A DNA stretch of 56,347 nucleotides from an uncultured Bacilli bacterium (GTDB lineage: Bacteria > Bacillota_I > Bacilli_A > RF39 > UBA660): the NCBI GenBank assembly GCA_934183165.1, contig CAKPRZ010000008.1, forward strand, positions 1 to 56,347, written 5' to 3'. Shown here in pieces: positions 25,583 through 33,963 of the stretch (position 1 is the first letter of the stretch; each line of letters starts with the position of its first letter). Below the pieces are notes generated by a model that saw only the letters and a program-made list of their open reading frames with translations, had not been told where the DNA came from and did not search any database. A program made the position numbers and the translations under genes.

Positions 25583-26725
25583 ATGTATAGGAATCTACCA
25601 CTTACAACAGAAAATTATCACCATTTGTTTTTTAATAAAGATAAACTATTAGAAATTAAAGATGAATTAATTAGTTTTTGCGAAGACGTAGAATTTTTAC
25701 ATAGTAAGGATTTCCCTAAAGAAGTTCTATTTCCTCATGAGTTAAAAAATAATAATGCTATTGAGGGATATTATGAAGATATATCAGCAATTATAAAAAT
25801 AATTAATAATCCTTGTTTAAAACATTTTGCTCCTGATAAAGAATATCGAAGAATTTTAAATTTATATGATGGTTACGAATTTATATTACAAGGAAACGAA
25901 ATAAATGAAACCAATTTATATTCTTTATATCAAATTTTATCTAATAATCTTTTAGAAAAACAAGAATTAATAAAACCTAATCGTTTATATCGTGACGATG
26001 ATGTTTTTATATTTTTTTCTGATAATATTCTAATCGAACCAGATAAAGGATTTAATGAAAAAAATATTGATTTTCATATGAAGGAATTATTTAGTTATAT
26101 AAATATGAATAATGATAATTTAGATGAAGTTGATTTGTTTTTCAAGTCGCAAATAATTCACTTCTATATGGTTTTTATACACCCTTATTTTGATATAAAT
26201 GGTAGAACATCTAGGACAACAAGTCTTTGGTTTTTAAACAATCATAAAGCTTTTCCATATACAATATTTAATAGAGCCATAACATATGATAAAAAAGATT
26301 ATTACCGTATTATTCGTGAAGTTAAAAGATTTAAAAATATAACTCCATTTATAAATTTCGTTGCAAATGGTACTAAACGAGAATTAGAAAAAGAATATAT
26401 AATTAGAAATTTAGAAAAAAATAGTGGTGTAAATCTTAATGCATTAGACAAACAGATGCTTCAATATGTTTTAACAAATAATTCACAGAATACTATAATT
26501 GATATTCAAAACATTTATAATAGATATAACCCTAAAGTTAAATTTAATTTTATTAATACTGAATTATTACAGCCACTATTTGATTATGGCATTTTATTAA
26601 AAAAAGATAATACATCTAGACAAATATACAGTGGTGAATATAATTATCGTTTTGGATTAAATCAAGATATGTTAGATGTCGATGAAGCCAAAATAAAAAG
26701 ATTAGATATCAAAAAATTCATTTAA
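25583..26725 (+). CDS. Fic-domain protein (probable AMP transferase)
   Basis: 380 aa behind an AAAGGAGG ribosome site. The Fic core HPYFDINGRTSR (from His200) matches HxFx(D/E)xNGR, and the N-terminal region (about 53-62, NNNAIEGYYED) is the Fic_N/inhibitory helix with Glu61. The canonical Ser/Thr of the (S/T)xxxE(G/N) inhibitory motif is Asn here. The C-terminal ~100 residues look like a winged-helix-type region. Such proteins attach AMP to proteins and are usually self-inhibited by the N-terminal helix. The target is unknown; no antitoxin gene is next to it. Own promoter and terminator. Confidence 0.9.
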   Translation: MYRNLPLTTENYHHLFFNKDKLLEIKDELISFCEDVEFLHSKDFPKEVLFPHELKNNNAIEGYYEDISAIIKIINNPCLKHFAPDKEYRRILNLYDGYEFILQGNEINETNLYSLYQILSNNLLEKQELIKPNRLYRDDDVFIFFSDNILIEPDKGFNEKNIDFHMKELFSYINMNNDNLDEVDLFFKSQIIHFYMVFIHPYFDINGRTSRTTSLWFLNNHKAFPYTIFNRAITYDKKDYYRIIREVKRFKNITPFINFVANGTKRELEKEYIIRNLEKNSGVNLNALDKQMLQYVLTNNSQNTIIDIQNIYNRYNPKVKFNFINTELLQPLFDYGILLKKDNTSRQIYSGEYNYRFGLNQDMLDVDEAKIKRLDIKKFI

Positions 26726-26741
26726 TGGTATCTAATCTTTT
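26696..26741 (+). terminator. Terminator of the Fic gene, overlapping both convergent 3' ends
   Basis: A 12-13-bp stem (AAAAGATTAGATA / TATCTAATCTTTT) with a 20-base loop ends in TTTTTT. It covers the Fic stop and reaches into the last codons of the TtcA-like gene. Confidence 0.65.
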
Positions 26742-27562
26742 TTATCATAATTATCTAAAAAGTTATGTTTGCCATCATTATCTTTATAACCAATAATAGC
26801 ATTTATATTAACATTTTCTACACTTTTAAATATATTCTGATCAATATTTTTATTTATTAATCTGAACTTTTTTATTAAATTTTTCATTTCTAGTCTTTTA
26901 GAGTTCGATTCATCTTTAGCACTTTTTTCAGTGAATTTACAAGCACAATTAATAAATTCTAGATTATTAGCTTTAGACCACAATATGATATCTTCTTCTT
27001 TTACCAAATATAATGGTCTGATCAAATCAATTCCTTCAAAATTAGTACTATGTAATTTAGGCATCATTGTCTTAATTTCAGCACCATAAATCATACTAAG
27101 TAGAATTGTTTCAACAACGTCATCAAAATGATGTCCTAAAGCAATTTTGTTACAACCAAGTTCTTTGGCTTTATTATATAAATATCCTCTTCTCATTCTA
27201 GCACACATATAGCAAGGATGTTGATTAGCTATTTTGTCTACAACTTCAAATATATCAGATTCAAATATTTTGATTGGAATATTTAATATTTTGGCATTCT
27301 CAATTATTTTATCCAAGTTAATCTTTTTATATCCTGGATTCATAACAATAAATTCTAGATCGAAATTAACTTTACCATGTCTTTTTAGTTCCTGCATACA
27401 CTTTGCAAGTAAAAATGAATCCTTACCACCAGAAATACAAATAGCTATTTTATCGCCTTCAGATATAAGATTATACTCATCAACACCACGTACAAAACGA
27501 CGCCAAATGGTTTTTCTAAATTTTTTAATAATATTTCTTTCAATATCTTTGCTTCTATCCAT
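26732..27562 (-). CDS. TtcA-family tRNA thiolation protein
   Basis: 276 aa. PP-loop ATP pyrophosphatase motif CISGGKDSFLL (Ser44-Ser49), and iron-sulfur-type cysteines HPCYMCARMRRG (Cys117, Cys120) with a third in INCACKF (206-208), the TtcA arrangement. GHHFDDVVETILLS is the second PP-loop family mark. TtcA makes 2-thiocytidine at tRNA position 32; Gram-positive relatives are less well studied, so substrate is inferred. It is separated from the Ca2+-ATPase by 56 bases and may be cotranscribed with it. Confidence 0.87.
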   Translation of the reverse strand: MDRSKDIERNIIKKFRKTIWRRFVRGVDEYNLISEGDKIAICISGGKDSFLLAKCMQELKRHGKVNFDLEFIVMNPGYKKINLDKIIENAKILNIPIKIFESDIFEVVDKIANQHPCYMCARMRRGYLYNKAKELGCNKIALGHHFDDVVETILLSMIYGAEIKTMMPKLHSTNFEGIDLIRPLYLVKEEDIILWSKANNLEFINCACKFTEKSAKDESNSKRLEMKNLIKKFRLINKNIDQNIFKSVENVNINAIIGYKDNDGKHNFLDNYDKKD

Positions 27563-27618
27563 AAATACCTCTTAATAAAACATATATAATAATATCATTT
27601 TTATCAAAGTTAGTAAAT

Positions 27619-30249
27619 TTAATTTTTAAGATAATTTTTAATTGCTTTATATACTTCCATAATAAGTATTACTGGAATAGCAAATGTAAATAGTAATATA
27701 ATGTGTTTTAATGGGATATTAGTTATTTTAAATAAATTACTAAAATATGGAACTTTTATTATTAATATTTGTGATATTATGGCTAACAATATGCTTATTA
27801 TTATAAAAGGATTTTTTAAAATAGGAATATCAAATGCAGAATTCATTTCACTTCGACAATTAAATAAGTGAATATTTTGAATAAATACCATTAATGTAAG
27901 TACATATCCTCGTGCCACTTTAATAGGCATATTAACATAATTAATTAAATAATACCAAAAGGCAAAAACTGAAATTCCTATAAATAGACCAGATATTAAT
28001 ATTTGAACTATCATATTCTTATCAAATAATGATTCCTGTGGATTTCTGGGCTTTTGCATCATAACATCATTTTCTTCTTTCTCAAAAGAAAGAGCTATAT
28101 CCTGTAGTCCATCTGTAACCACATTTAACCATAATAATTGAATGGCTAATAAAGGAATAGGAATATTTAAAATAATTGATAATATAAAAAACAGTACTTC
28201 GGCAAGTCCAGAAGATAATAAAAAGTAACAAATCTTTCTTATATTACCATAAGCAACTCTTCCTTCTTCTATGCCATTTACAATTGAATTAAAATTATTA
28301 TCAGCAATAATCATAGAGGCACTTTCTTTAGCAACATCACTTCCACTACCCATTGCTATTCCTATATTGGCACTTTTTAATGCTGGGGCATCATTAACAC
28401 CATCTCCCGTTACAGCAACATATTCGCCTTGACGTTTAAAAGACTCTATTATTTGCAATTTCTGGATAGGTGTTACTCGTGAAAAAACTGTTTTATTTCT
28501 AATAAAATTATCAAACTCTTCTTCTGATTTTAAATATTCTTTTTCAATATCTTTAGAATTTGCTACATCATTATAATAATCAGCAATTTTTAATGTTTTA
28601 GCAATCTTATAGGCAGTAAGTGGATGATCGCCTGTAATCATTACGACCTTTATTCCTGCTTTTTTACATTTGTTTATAGACGTTATAACATTTCTTCTAA
28701 CGGGATCAATAAAAGCTACCATTCCATCAAAAGCTAATCTAGGTATAGATTTTAAATCAGGTTCGTTATCAGTTACAATAGAAGCTACTGCTATTACTCT
28801 ATATCCATCCTTCGCTAAATCTTCATTTTGTTTTAGCAACCTATCTTTGTCAATTTTCTTTTTTCTTCCTTTAACTACCATAAAGTCACAAAAATCTAGT
28901 ACAACTTCTATTGAACCTTTTACTGTACAATATATTTTACCATTATCTTTATAATAAGTTAATGAATACTTATTTTCACATTCATAAGGAATAGAATCTA
29001 ATTTCTCTATATTTTCTATATCTACGCCATATTTTAAACCTAAAAATTTAAAAGCAATATCTATTGAATCTCCAATTGTATTATTCTTTTCTACTATTAC
29101 TTCATTATTTATATTGGTGTTTTTTATTAATCTAGATAAATAATTTAATTTTGCATCATCCGCAGGAATTACACTCCCTGTTTTATTATAACCACTGCCA
29201 CTAATATCAAAGGTTGATTCATCCGGTAATACTATCTTTTTTGCAGTTTGTTCATTGACCGTTAATGTACCTGTCTTATCGGATGCAATAACTGTGCAAC
29301 TTCCCAAACTTTCAACAGCATTTAATTTCTTTACAATAACATTTTTCTTTAACATTTTGTTAGATGCTATAGTAAGTGCCATAGTAAGTGCTAAAGGTAA
29401 TCCTTCTGGCATTGCTGATACTGCTAATGCAACCACTGATAAAAATATGTCACTTTCATTATATCCTTTTAGTTTTAAAGTTATTGCTAATATTATCGAA
29501 ATTAATAAAATTATAAAGCTAATTTGTTTAGAAAATTTTTCAATTCGTATTGTTAACGGAGACTTTTCTTCTTTAATATTATTAACTTCATTTGCTATTT
29601 TACCTAGTTCTGTATTTTTTCCAATATCAGTTATGACACATAGTGCCCTACCAGTTATAACAGAAGTTCCTAAATAAACCATATTAGTCCTTTCAAAAAC
29701 TGATGTATCTTTTAAAAATGTTTTTACTTCTTTATGACAATTGATACTTTCTCCTGTTAATATTGATTCATCTAATGTTAGATTTTTACTTTTTATTATC
29801 CTAGCATCAGCCGGTACCTTATTGCCAGCTTCTAAATATAAAATATCTCCAGCTACTAATTGACTTGAATCAATTTCCATTTTTCTAGAATCTCTCATAA
29901 CTTTAGCAGTTATCTTTATTAGACTTTGTAAGGCTTCTACATTTTTATCAGCCTTATATTCTTCAAATGTTCCTATAATTGCATCAACTAAAATAATAAA
30001 TAAAATTACCAAAGCATCAATAGATTCTCCAATAACAAATGAAAAAAGGGCTGATATTAATAATACTATTATGATAGGATCTTTAAATTCCAAGAGAAAA
30101 AGATTAAATATATTAGTTTTTTTCTTTTTTTCAATTATGTTTTTACCATGCTTTTGTCTATTTATTACTTCAGCATCTGTCAAACCATTTAAATTTGTAT
30201 CTAATTTATCAAGTGTTTTTTCAACATTCATTTTATAGTAATCATTCAT
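27619..30249 (-). CDS. Calcium-transporting P-type ATPase (P2A)
   Basis: 876 aa, full length. Marks in order: N-terminal actuator TGES loop (LTGES 164-168), PEGLP in TM4 (281-285), phosphorylation site DKTGTLT (Asp324), TGDHPLTA, and hinge TGDGVNDAPALK. WLNVVTDGLQDIALSFE in TM6 and the PEGLP of TM4 are the P2A calcium-site pattern. About ten TM helices. It would export Ca2+ from the cytosol. It starts behind AAGGAGTGA. Confidence 0.92.
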   Translation of the reverse strand: MNDYYKMNVEKTLDKLDTNLNGLTDAEVINRQKHGKNIIEKKKKTNIFNLFLLEFKDPIIIVLLISALFSFVIGESIDALVILFIILVDAIIGTFEEYKADKNVEALQSLIKITAKVMRDSRKMEIDSSQLVAGDILYLEAGNKVPADARIIKSKNLTLDESILTGESINCHKEVKTFLKDTSVFERTNMVYLGTSVITGRALCVITDIGKNTELGKIANEVNNIKEEKSPLTIRIEKFSKQISFIILLISIILAITLKLKGYNESDIFLSVVALAVSAMPEGLPLALTMALTIASNKMLKKNVIVKKLNAVESLGSCTVIASDKTGTLTVNEQTAKKIVLPDESTFDISGSGYNKTGSVIPADDAKLNYLSRLIKNTNINNEVIVEKNNTIGDSIDIAFKFLGLKYGVDIENIEKLDSIPYECENKYSLTYYKDNGKIYCTVKGSIEVVLDFCDFMVVKGRKKKIDKDRLLKQNEDLAKDGYRVIAVASIVTDNEPDLKSIPRLAFDGMVAFIDPVRRNVITSINKCKKAGIKVVMITGDHPLTAYKIAKTLKIADYYNDVANSKDIEKEYLKSEEEFDNFIRNKTVFSRVTPIQKLQIIESFKRQGEYVAVTGDGVNDAPALKSANIGIAMGSGSDVAKESASMIIADNNFNSIVNGIEEGRVAYGNIRKICYFLLSSGLAEVLFFILSIILNIPIPLLAIQLLWLNVVTDGLQDIALSFEKEENDVMMQKPRNPQESLFDKNMIVQILISGLFIGISVFAFWYYLINYVNMPIKVARGYVLTLMVFIQNIHLFNCRSEMNSAFDIPILKNPFIIISILLAIISQILIIKVPYFSNLFKITNIPLKHIILLFTFAIPVILIMEVYKAIKNYLKN

Positions 30250-30294
30250 GATAAATCACTCCTTATTATCAATAATATTTTATCATGATAATAA

Positions 30295-30320
30295 AAACAA
30301 AAAAAGGGTTTCCCCTTTTT
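30295..30320 (-). terminator. Terminator after the first propeller protein gene
   Basis: AAAAGGG / CCCTTTT with a GAAA loop is followed by a T-run, directly past the stop at 30326; it closes the 37.6-30.3 kb surface-protein run. Confidence 0.85.
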
Positions 30321-30325
30321 AAATA

Positions 30326-31759
30326 CTATTTTTTTTTGGTCGTAAAGAAATATGTTGCCACTCCTAAAAGTACTAATGCACTTCCGCCTATAATGACAGC
30401 AACAGATGTGTTAGACAAAGTATCAGGAACGTCCACTATTTCTCCTTTATTGTCATCTGTTTTACTATCATCTTTTTTTATACTATCAAACACATCAGAT
30501 ATGTGTAGAATTGCAGCATCACTACTACCACCTAAAGCTTTAGTTCCAAACATGTCTTTTTTACCATCAAGAATATAAGACATATAAATTTCATTATCAC
30601 CAATATTTATAAGTTTAAAATTTGTAACAACCAAGAAATCAGCAATATAGTCAGACACATCTTGTACCTCAATTAATTGACCTTTTTTTACGTTTTCTTT
30701 ATCAACAGCACTGAACAAAAATAACTTTTTTGGTAATTGCCAAAAACTTGTATTATCAAGGATTTCAATATCACCAGCTTCTCCAAAAACCAAATAGTAA
30801 TCTTTATAAGAAATTATTGATCTAAATCTAGAAATAGGATATTTCATAGATCCATCTCTATTTTGTGCTTTTATAGTTGATAACAATTCACCATTACTAC
30901 TATCTATTTCTAATATATATCCAAAGTCATCTTTTTTGGATGAAAAACTACTAGGTGTAGATAGTTCATGATTATAACCTACTAAAACATAATTACCTAA
31001 TTTATTAACTGAAATATCTGAGATTTGTGGTTGTATAGTTGCCGCAAGTTCTAAGTTTTCCCATTTTTTACTTAAATTATTATCAACACAAACTATTCCA
31101 GCTAAACCAGCTCGTGAGCTTAAAGTTATAGCATAATCACCATTACTATTTCTAACAACATTAGAAGTTGTATAATCATCATATATTCCCTCATCTTCAC
31201 TTGATGTGAATTCAGTTCTTTTTAATATGTTACCATCATTATCAATTTTTAAAATAAATGGAACATTTTCTGATGATACTTTTTTATTACCTACTATAAT
31301 GTAATTACCATCACCTGAATCTATAATTTTAACATAAGTTCCGTCTGCTTCCTTTTCCCATAGTAGTTTCCCATTATTATCATATTTATATAAATATGAA
31401 GATGGTTGTTCAGCAATAACTAAATATCCATTGTTTGCCTTTATAATAGAATTGAAGTGTAAATAAGAACTTTCATCATTAGTTTTTATAGTTTGCCATA
31501 TTACCTTTTTATTTCTGTATTTTACTATCAAACCAACAGATTTATCACTTGTATTATTAAGTCCTTCTATATCTTTGGAAAAAGTTGATCCTACTGCTAC
31601 AATTTCATTTCCATCAACAATTATGTCGTTAAAACTATCAAAATTACTACCGCCATATCTAATTGCATCAATTTTCTTTGCATAAACATTTTTATTTAAA
31701 CCTAGGAAAAGTAAAGTTAGTACTACAAATAAACTTAAACTTTTTAGCATTTTTTTCAT
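30326..31759 (-). CDS. Surface beta-propeller-like protein with VPDTLS C-terminal anchor
   Basis: 477 aa from the ATG at 31759, placed eight bases after AAGGAG; the frame runs a little further upstream without a ribosome site. Signal peptide about 1-26 (ends NVYA). The body is made of ~50-60-residue repeats with DGNxIxVG/NGNY(I/V)IVG-type beta strands (RYGGSNFDSFNDIIVDGNEIVAVG and so on), suggesting a propeller. The end is VDVPDTLSNTSV, a TM helix (about 450-472) and FTTKKK: the layout of a sortase sorting signal with VPDTL in place of LPxTG. Paralogue of the next gene upstream. Probably wall- or membrane-anchored; ligand unknown. Confidence 0.8.
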   Translation of the reverse strand: MKKMLKSLSLFVVLTLLFLGLNKNVYAKKIDAIRYGGSNFDSFNDIIVDGNEIVAVGSTFSKDIEGLNNTSDKSVGLIVKYRNKKVIWQTIKTNDESSYLHFNSIIKANNGYLVIAEQPSSYLYKYDNNGKLLWEKEADGTYVKIIDSGDGNYIIVGNKKVSSENVPFILKIDNDGNILKRTEFTSSEDEGIYDDYTTSNVVRNSNGDYAITLSSRAGLAGIVCVDNNLSKKWENLELAATIQPQISDISVNKLGNYVLVGYNHELSTPSSFSSKKDDFGYILEIDSSNGELLSTIKAQNRDGSMKYPISRFRSIISYKDYYLVFGEAGDIEILDNTSFWQLPKKLFLFSAVDKENVKKGQLIEVQDVSDYIADFLVVTNFKLINIGDNEIYMSYILDGKKDMFGTKALGGSSDAAILHISDVFDSIKKDDSKTDDNKGEIVDVPDTLSNTSVAVIIGGSALVLLGVATYFFTTKKK

Positions 31760-31873
31760 TTCTTCTACTCCTTTCAATAGCAATAAACCCTATTATCTAT
31801 CAATAACAATTTTAACATATTTGAAATATTATTACTATTAGTTTTAACAGTTTTTTAAAATTTATTAACATTT

Positions 31874-31897
31874 AAAAAAGTCAATTAATTGACTTTT
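31874..31897 (-). terminator. Palindromic hairpin at the end of the second propeller gene
   Basis: A perfect 22-bp palindrome (31876-31897, AAAAGTCAAT...) includes the stop codon and continues into TTTTTT on the minus strand. With no separate loop it may fold as a short hairpin or act as a dyad; terminator is the likelier role. Confidence 0.5.
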
Positions 31898-33345
31898 CCT
31901 TTTTTATTTAAAACTATTAATGTTACTGATACACCAAGTATTACTAATGTTCCACCTGCTATTACAGCAATTAGAGAAACTTTAGATAATGTATCTGGAA
32001 CATCAACAATCTGTTCTTTATTATTATCTTTATTAATACCATTTTTGATAACATCAAAAGCATCAAATACATGTAAGATGAATGCATCAGAATATCCACC
32101 TATTGCCTTAGTACCTAAGTAATCTCTATCACCTTTTATATCAAATGTAGCATAAAACTCATTAGCATTTACTGAGACCAAACGATTTCTGATTGAGATA
32201 TTTATATCATCAATAGCTTCGTCTAAATCAATTGTTTCTAGTAGTTGTCCTTTTTTTACATTTTCTTGATCAACTGCACTAAACAAAAACATTTTTTTAG
32301 GTAATTTATATGCACTTAGAGAATCATATGCTTCTATATCACCTGCTTCACCTATTACAACATAATAGTCTTTATATGTTGTTATTGCTTGAAATCTGGA
32401 TATAGGATATATCATAGTTCCATCACTATTCTGCGCTTTTATTGTTGATAATATAGAGCCGTCTTTACTACTTAGTTCTAATATAAATCCAAAGTTGTCT
32501 TCTTTATCAGCAAGTCCATTAGTAGTTGCCGCCTCATCTTCATATCCAATCACAACATAATTGCCATCCTTATTAACAATAATATCTTTAAAAATATTAT
32601 GTTGTATTATATCTATATCTAAGTTTTTCCACTTTTCATTTAGATTTTTATCAAAACATATAATAGATCCTAACCCTCCACTATTATTACTAATAAGTAA
32701 AGCATAATTACCACTATTATCTTCTATTACCTTAACAACATTATTGTTTACTAAATCATCAAGTTTTAATTTAACTTCTTTTATTAGATTACCATCACCA
32801 TCATATTTAGAAATAAACGGATATCTATCTTGAACTGATTTATCACTATCATCAACGAAACTTCCTATTACTAGGTAAAAATTATCACTTGTTTTATATA
32901 TATAATTATATTGACGTTTATCATTACTTTCTTTTTCCCAAACAATATTTCCATTTAAATCATATTTAATTAGAGATGCTTTAGTAGGTTGATTCCCATA
33001 TGATTTCAAAACAATATATCCATTATCCGCTTTAACTAATGATGGATACGAAATATATCTATCTTCATCTAATACTTTTTGCCAAATAATCTTTCCATTT
33101 TTATCCATCTTAGTAATGAAACCATTATTTGCCTTAGATGTTCTTGTTAGACCTCCGATATTAGTTGAACTAGTAACACCAACTGTGACAATGTAATCTC
33201 CATCGATAATCATGTCATTAAATACATCGATATCATTTCCTCCATAACGAATTCCTTGTACCTGTCTTGCATAAACCAAGTCACCACTAAAAAAGGTAAA
33301 TAGCATTACTGCTAAAAAAATTATACTTTTCACATTATTTTTCAT
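31885..33345 (-). CDS. Surface beta-propeller-like protein with VPDTLS C-terminal anchor (second copy)
   Basis: 486 aa from the ATG at 33345, seven bases after AAGGAG. Signal peptide about 1-26 (ends LVYA). It aligns along its length with the protein downstream: RYGGNDIDVFNDMIIDGDYIVTVG at the start, KPxxMFLFSAVDQENVKKGQ late, and the same C-terminus VDVPDTLSKVSL, TM helix and NKKGK tail. Multiple WxKxL/GNIVWEK-type strands suggest a repeat-built propeller. Same operon-like run as its paralogue and the zinc-ribbon proteins. The two paralogues have diverged clearly, so this is not a recent duplication. Confidence 0.8.
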   Translation of the reverse strand: MKNNVKSIIFLAVMLFTFFSGDLVYARQVQGIRYGGNDIDVFNDMIIDGDYIVTVGVTSSTNIGGLTRTSKANNGFITKMDKNGKIIWQKVLDEDRYISYPSLVKADNGYIVLKSYGNQPTKASLIKYDLNGNIVWEKESNDKRQYNYIYKTSDNFYLVIGSFVDDSDKSVQDRYPFISKYDGDGNLIKEVKLKLDDLVNNNVVKVIEDNSGNYALLISNNSGGLGSIICFDKNLNEKWKNLDIDIIQHNIFKDIIVNKDGNYVVIGYEDEAATTNGLADKEDNFGFILELSSKDGSILSTIKAQNSDGTMIYPISRFQAITTYKDYYVVIGEAGDIEAYDSLSAYKLPKKMFLFSAVDQENVKKGQLLETIDLDEAIDDINISIRNRLVSVNANEFYATFDIKGDRDYLGTKAIGGYSDAFILHVFDAFDVIKNGINKDNNKEQIVDVPDTLSKVSLIAVIAGGTLVILGVSVTLIVLNKKGKVN

Positions 33346-33361
33346 AAAACCACTCCTTCTT

Positions 33362-33946
33362 TTATTTTTTTCCATTTATTTGCCTTCTACAAAATTTACA
33401 TGTTCCGGTATTAGAAGTCAACATATTATCAGCTCCACAATATGGACAATACACTACAGTAGTATTTTGTGCTCTTTCTCGTTTTTCTTTCATAATCAAA
33501 TCATTTTTTTGATAAATTTCAGCATTTCTTTTTTCCTCTTCAATAATTTTAGAATTTATTTTTGATTTTAAAGAAGAACTTATTCTATTTATAACCTTAT
33601 TTAAAACAAATGATAATATCAAAAATATAATTCCCACTGTTATTAATCTTTTACTATATTTGATTAAATCATTTTTATAAATAGTAGAATTTATAATATC
33701 AGTAAAATAAGGAATTTTGTTAATATTTATTTTTATTAAATCAAATACTTTATTTATAAGTTTTGGAACAAGTAATATAAATCCTATTACTATTAAATAT
33801 ACTGAAAGATTTGTTTTCTTCTTAGGATTATTTGCATATATAAAATACCTAAGCAATATTAAACAAATTCCCAGAAATGGAAGGAAATACAGGGTAATTA
33901 GTATTACCGGAGTACTTGCTAAAAATTTAATAAATTTATTATCCAT
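33362..33946 (-). CDS. Membrane protein with C-terminal zinc ribbon
   Basis: 194 aa. Three hydrophobic segments (about 10-32, 45-65, 97-118), then a charged region and a C-terminal four-cysteine zinc ribbon (YCPYCGADN ... CKFC). It sits between the vWA protein gene (18 bases) and the propeller genes (16 bases), so it is cotranscribed with them. Function unknown; the ribbon is predicted on the cytosolic side with the tail. Confidence 0.75.
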   Translation of the reverse strand: MDNKFIKFLASTPVILITLYFLPFLGICLILLRYFIYANNPKKKTNLSVYLIVIGFILLVPKLINKVFDLIKININKIPYFTDIINSTIYKNDLIKYSKRLITVGIIFLILSFVLNKVINRISSSLKSKINSKIIEEEKRNAEIYQKNDLIMKEKRERAQNTTVVYCPYCGADNMLTSNTGTCKFCRRQINGKK

Positions 33947-33963
33947 ATCTACTTTTCCTCTCT

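Noticed and set aside
28670..29677. Plus-strand open frames of 94 and 140 codons
   Set aside because: They are antisense to the well-supported Ca2+-ATPase and have no family signature or ribosome site.
30290..30301. TTATCATGATAA palindrome before the Ca2+-ATPase gene as a Fur/PerR-type box
   Set aside because: Too short and only loosely like the consensus; AT-rich palindromes of this length are expected by chance here.
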